DNA from: Romboutsia ilealis
GTDB taxonomy: Bacteria > Bacillota > Clostridia > Peptostreptococcales > Peptostreptococcaceae
Reading direction: 5' to 3'
Length of the DNA: 64,000 nt
NCBI RefSeq assembly: GCF_900015215.1
Contig: NZ_LN555523.1
Location: 1,988,381 to 2,052,380, forward strand
Shown here one piece after another: positions 63,059 through 64,000 of this stretch (position 1 is its first letter; each line of letters begins with the position of its first letter). Made by a program: the position numbers and the translations under genes. The notes under the pieces were generated by a model, which worked only from the letters and a program-made list of their open reading frames with translations, did no database searches and had not been told where the DNA came from.

Positions 63059-64000
63059 ATTTTACCCGTTGTAAAGTTACTACAGACTCAGCTCTAGTTA
63101 TATTATCTTTCGGTCTAAGATATGTTTCTAATACTCCCATATATTCATTTTCTACAGCTCCTTCTAAAGAACTCGTCGCCCATGAAGATATCATATCATA
63201 ATCTTTATACCAAAATATTTTTTCTAAATTTTCTTGTTTGTTATTCATTATCGAAGTTATAATTACTGCAACTTCTTCTCTTGTTATTTTATCATTTGGT
63301 TTAAACGTATTATCTCCATAACCTTTTATATATCCTGCTTTAACCGCCTTTTGTACTTCTTGATAATACCATGCACTTTTATCTACATCAGTAAATGTAA
63401 TATCTTCAATTTCTATAAAATTAAATTTTCTATTTACTATTTTAATAAACTCTGCTCTTGTTATGCTATCATTCGGTCTAAAAGTATTCGTAGTATCTAT
63501 CCATCCATCTTCCATAGCTTGTTTTATATTTGATTCTGCCCAATGATCTATTATATCACTTTGTTTTTTTATTTCTATGTTTGCTACAGAGTTTAATCTA
63601 CTATCAGTTATTAAGTTTGCTGTAGATTTCGCATTATTTATATCACCATTATATATATATTCAATTACATTTAAAAATAACACACTTTCAGTATATATTT
63701 TATCCAAATATTTAATCCTTGGTGAATTATCTTTATTTTCAAAAACAACTATATCATTATACTCTTTAAGTGCCTTTCCTCTTGTTCCTAGTTCATCACT
63801 ATCATGTGTATTAAGTCTTCTAGTCCAATCTATATCTTGAGCAATATAATCTGCATTTATAGTTATATTATTATAAAATCGTATACTAGCCTGAGCAAAC
63901 TCAACTAATTCTATAATTCTATTAAAATTAGTATTTATTTCTTTAACTTCAGCATTATTCTTTTCACTAGAATTTAGTTTATTATATGCATTTATATAAT
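63057..64000 (-). CDS. SLH-domain surface protein (5' end beyond window)
   Basis: C-terminal 314 residues of a surface protein; the frame stays open to the window edge. No convincing ATG with ribosome site lies inside. Three SLH domains end the protein: one with WIDTTNTFRPNDSITRAEF, one with YIKGYGDNTFKPNDKITREE, one with YLRPKDNITRAESVVTLQ. The preceding part (about 100 residues, RRLNTHDSDELGTRGKALKE) is polar and unassigned. SLH domains bind pyruvylated wall polymer, which the nearby csaB would modify. The signal peptide should lie further right. Confidence 0.92.
   Translation of the reverse strand, partial: YINAYNKLNSSEKNNAEVKEINTNFNRIIELVEFAQASIRFYNNITINADYIAQDIDWTRRLNTHDSDELGTRGKALKEYNDIVVFENKDNSPRIKYLDKIYTESVLFLNVIEYIYNGDINNAKSTANLITDSRLNSVANIEIKKQSDIIDHWAESNIKQAMEDGWIDTTNTFRPNDSITRAEFIKIVNRKFNFIEIEDITFTDVDKSAWYYQEVQKAVKAGYIKGYGDNTFKPNDKITREEVAVIITSIMNNKQENLEKIFWYKDYDMISSWATSSLEGAVENEYMGVLETYLRPKDNITRAESVVTLQRVK

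Noticed and set aside
63234..63533. Plus-strand open frame over the SLH gene
   Set aside because: It lies antisense to clear SLH domains, has no ribosome site and reads as low-complexity Ile/Phe/Ser.
63057..63707. SLH protein starting at 63707
   Set aside because: The codon there is TTG without a ribosome site, and the same frame stays open to the window edge, so the true start is outside.

Overview
The window is about 64 kb of AT-rich DNA from an anaerobic, spore-forming Firmicute, most likely family Peptostreptococcaceae (relatives of Clostridioides, Paraclostridium, Romboutsia, Terrisporobacter). The clues are low GC, strong AGGAGG ribosome sites, U-tract terminators, a T-box leader, an alpha/beta-type small acid-soluble spore protein, a CwlD-type amidase, a homodimeric pyruvate:ferredoxin oxidoreductase, class III fructose bisphosphatase, and a close relative of the C. 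difficile adenine methyltransferase CamA. Most genes lie on the minus strand. There are no tRNA or rRNA genes, no insertion sequences and no CRISPR array. The two terminal genes run off the window: a LytTR response regulator on the left and an SLH-domain surface protein on the right.

Layout. 0-6 kb: LytS/LytTR two-component pair, a dicarboxylate/amino-acid symporter cotranscribed with murE, and an AraC regulator. 6-9.6 kb: glucose PTS (IICB, IIA) and a LicT-type antiterminator, with two separate promoter + RAT/terminator leaders. 9.6-17.6 kb: central metabolism (fbp, pyruvate:ferredoxin oxidoreductase, deoC, an HxlR regulator, pduL). 17.7-24.3 kb: aroCBA, preceded in the same direction by a flavodoxin-like reductase, a GAF/SpoIIE-type phosphatase and a membrane protein. 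24.3-31.7 kb: small unknown proteins, a SASP, a flavoprotein, a PAP2 phosphatase, a MerR-MATE efflux pair with a textbook 19-bp-spacer promoter, haem oxygenase with a Fur-box-like site, and hpt. 31.8-38.5 kb: a CobD/HisC-like aminotransferase, a DUF1232 protein, asnA behind a T-box, a LacI regulator, and ptsHI. 38.5-43 kb: two patatin phospholipases flanking a STAS-like protein and the CamA-type DNA methyltransferase. 43-51 kb: envelope genes (amidase, divergent Z-prenyl synthase, lipoprotein, MBOAT + DHHW acylation pair, HAD hydrolase, Amidase_6 and DUF3298 proteins, LCP ligase). 51.4-64 kb: a secondary cell-wall polymer locus (wecB, tagA, glycosyltransferases, two polymerase/ligase-like membrane proteins, murJ, csaB, initiating sugar transferase) next to an SLH protein.

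How it fits together. The right third reads as a machine for making, flipping, attaching, O-acylating and pyruvylating a wall polymer to which SLH proteins anchor. CsaB pyruvylation next to an SLH gene is the classic signature, and the MBOAT/DHHW pair resembles PatA/PatB systems. The middle and left hold sugar uptake (PtsH, PtsI, IIA, IICB, LicT) feeding pyruvate:ferredoxin oxidoreductase. The most notable item is the CamA ortholog: in C. difficile this orphan enzyme methylates CAAAAA epigenetically and affects sporulation. Promoters, operators and leaders were found by eye; function calls rest on recognised motifs, with no database search.
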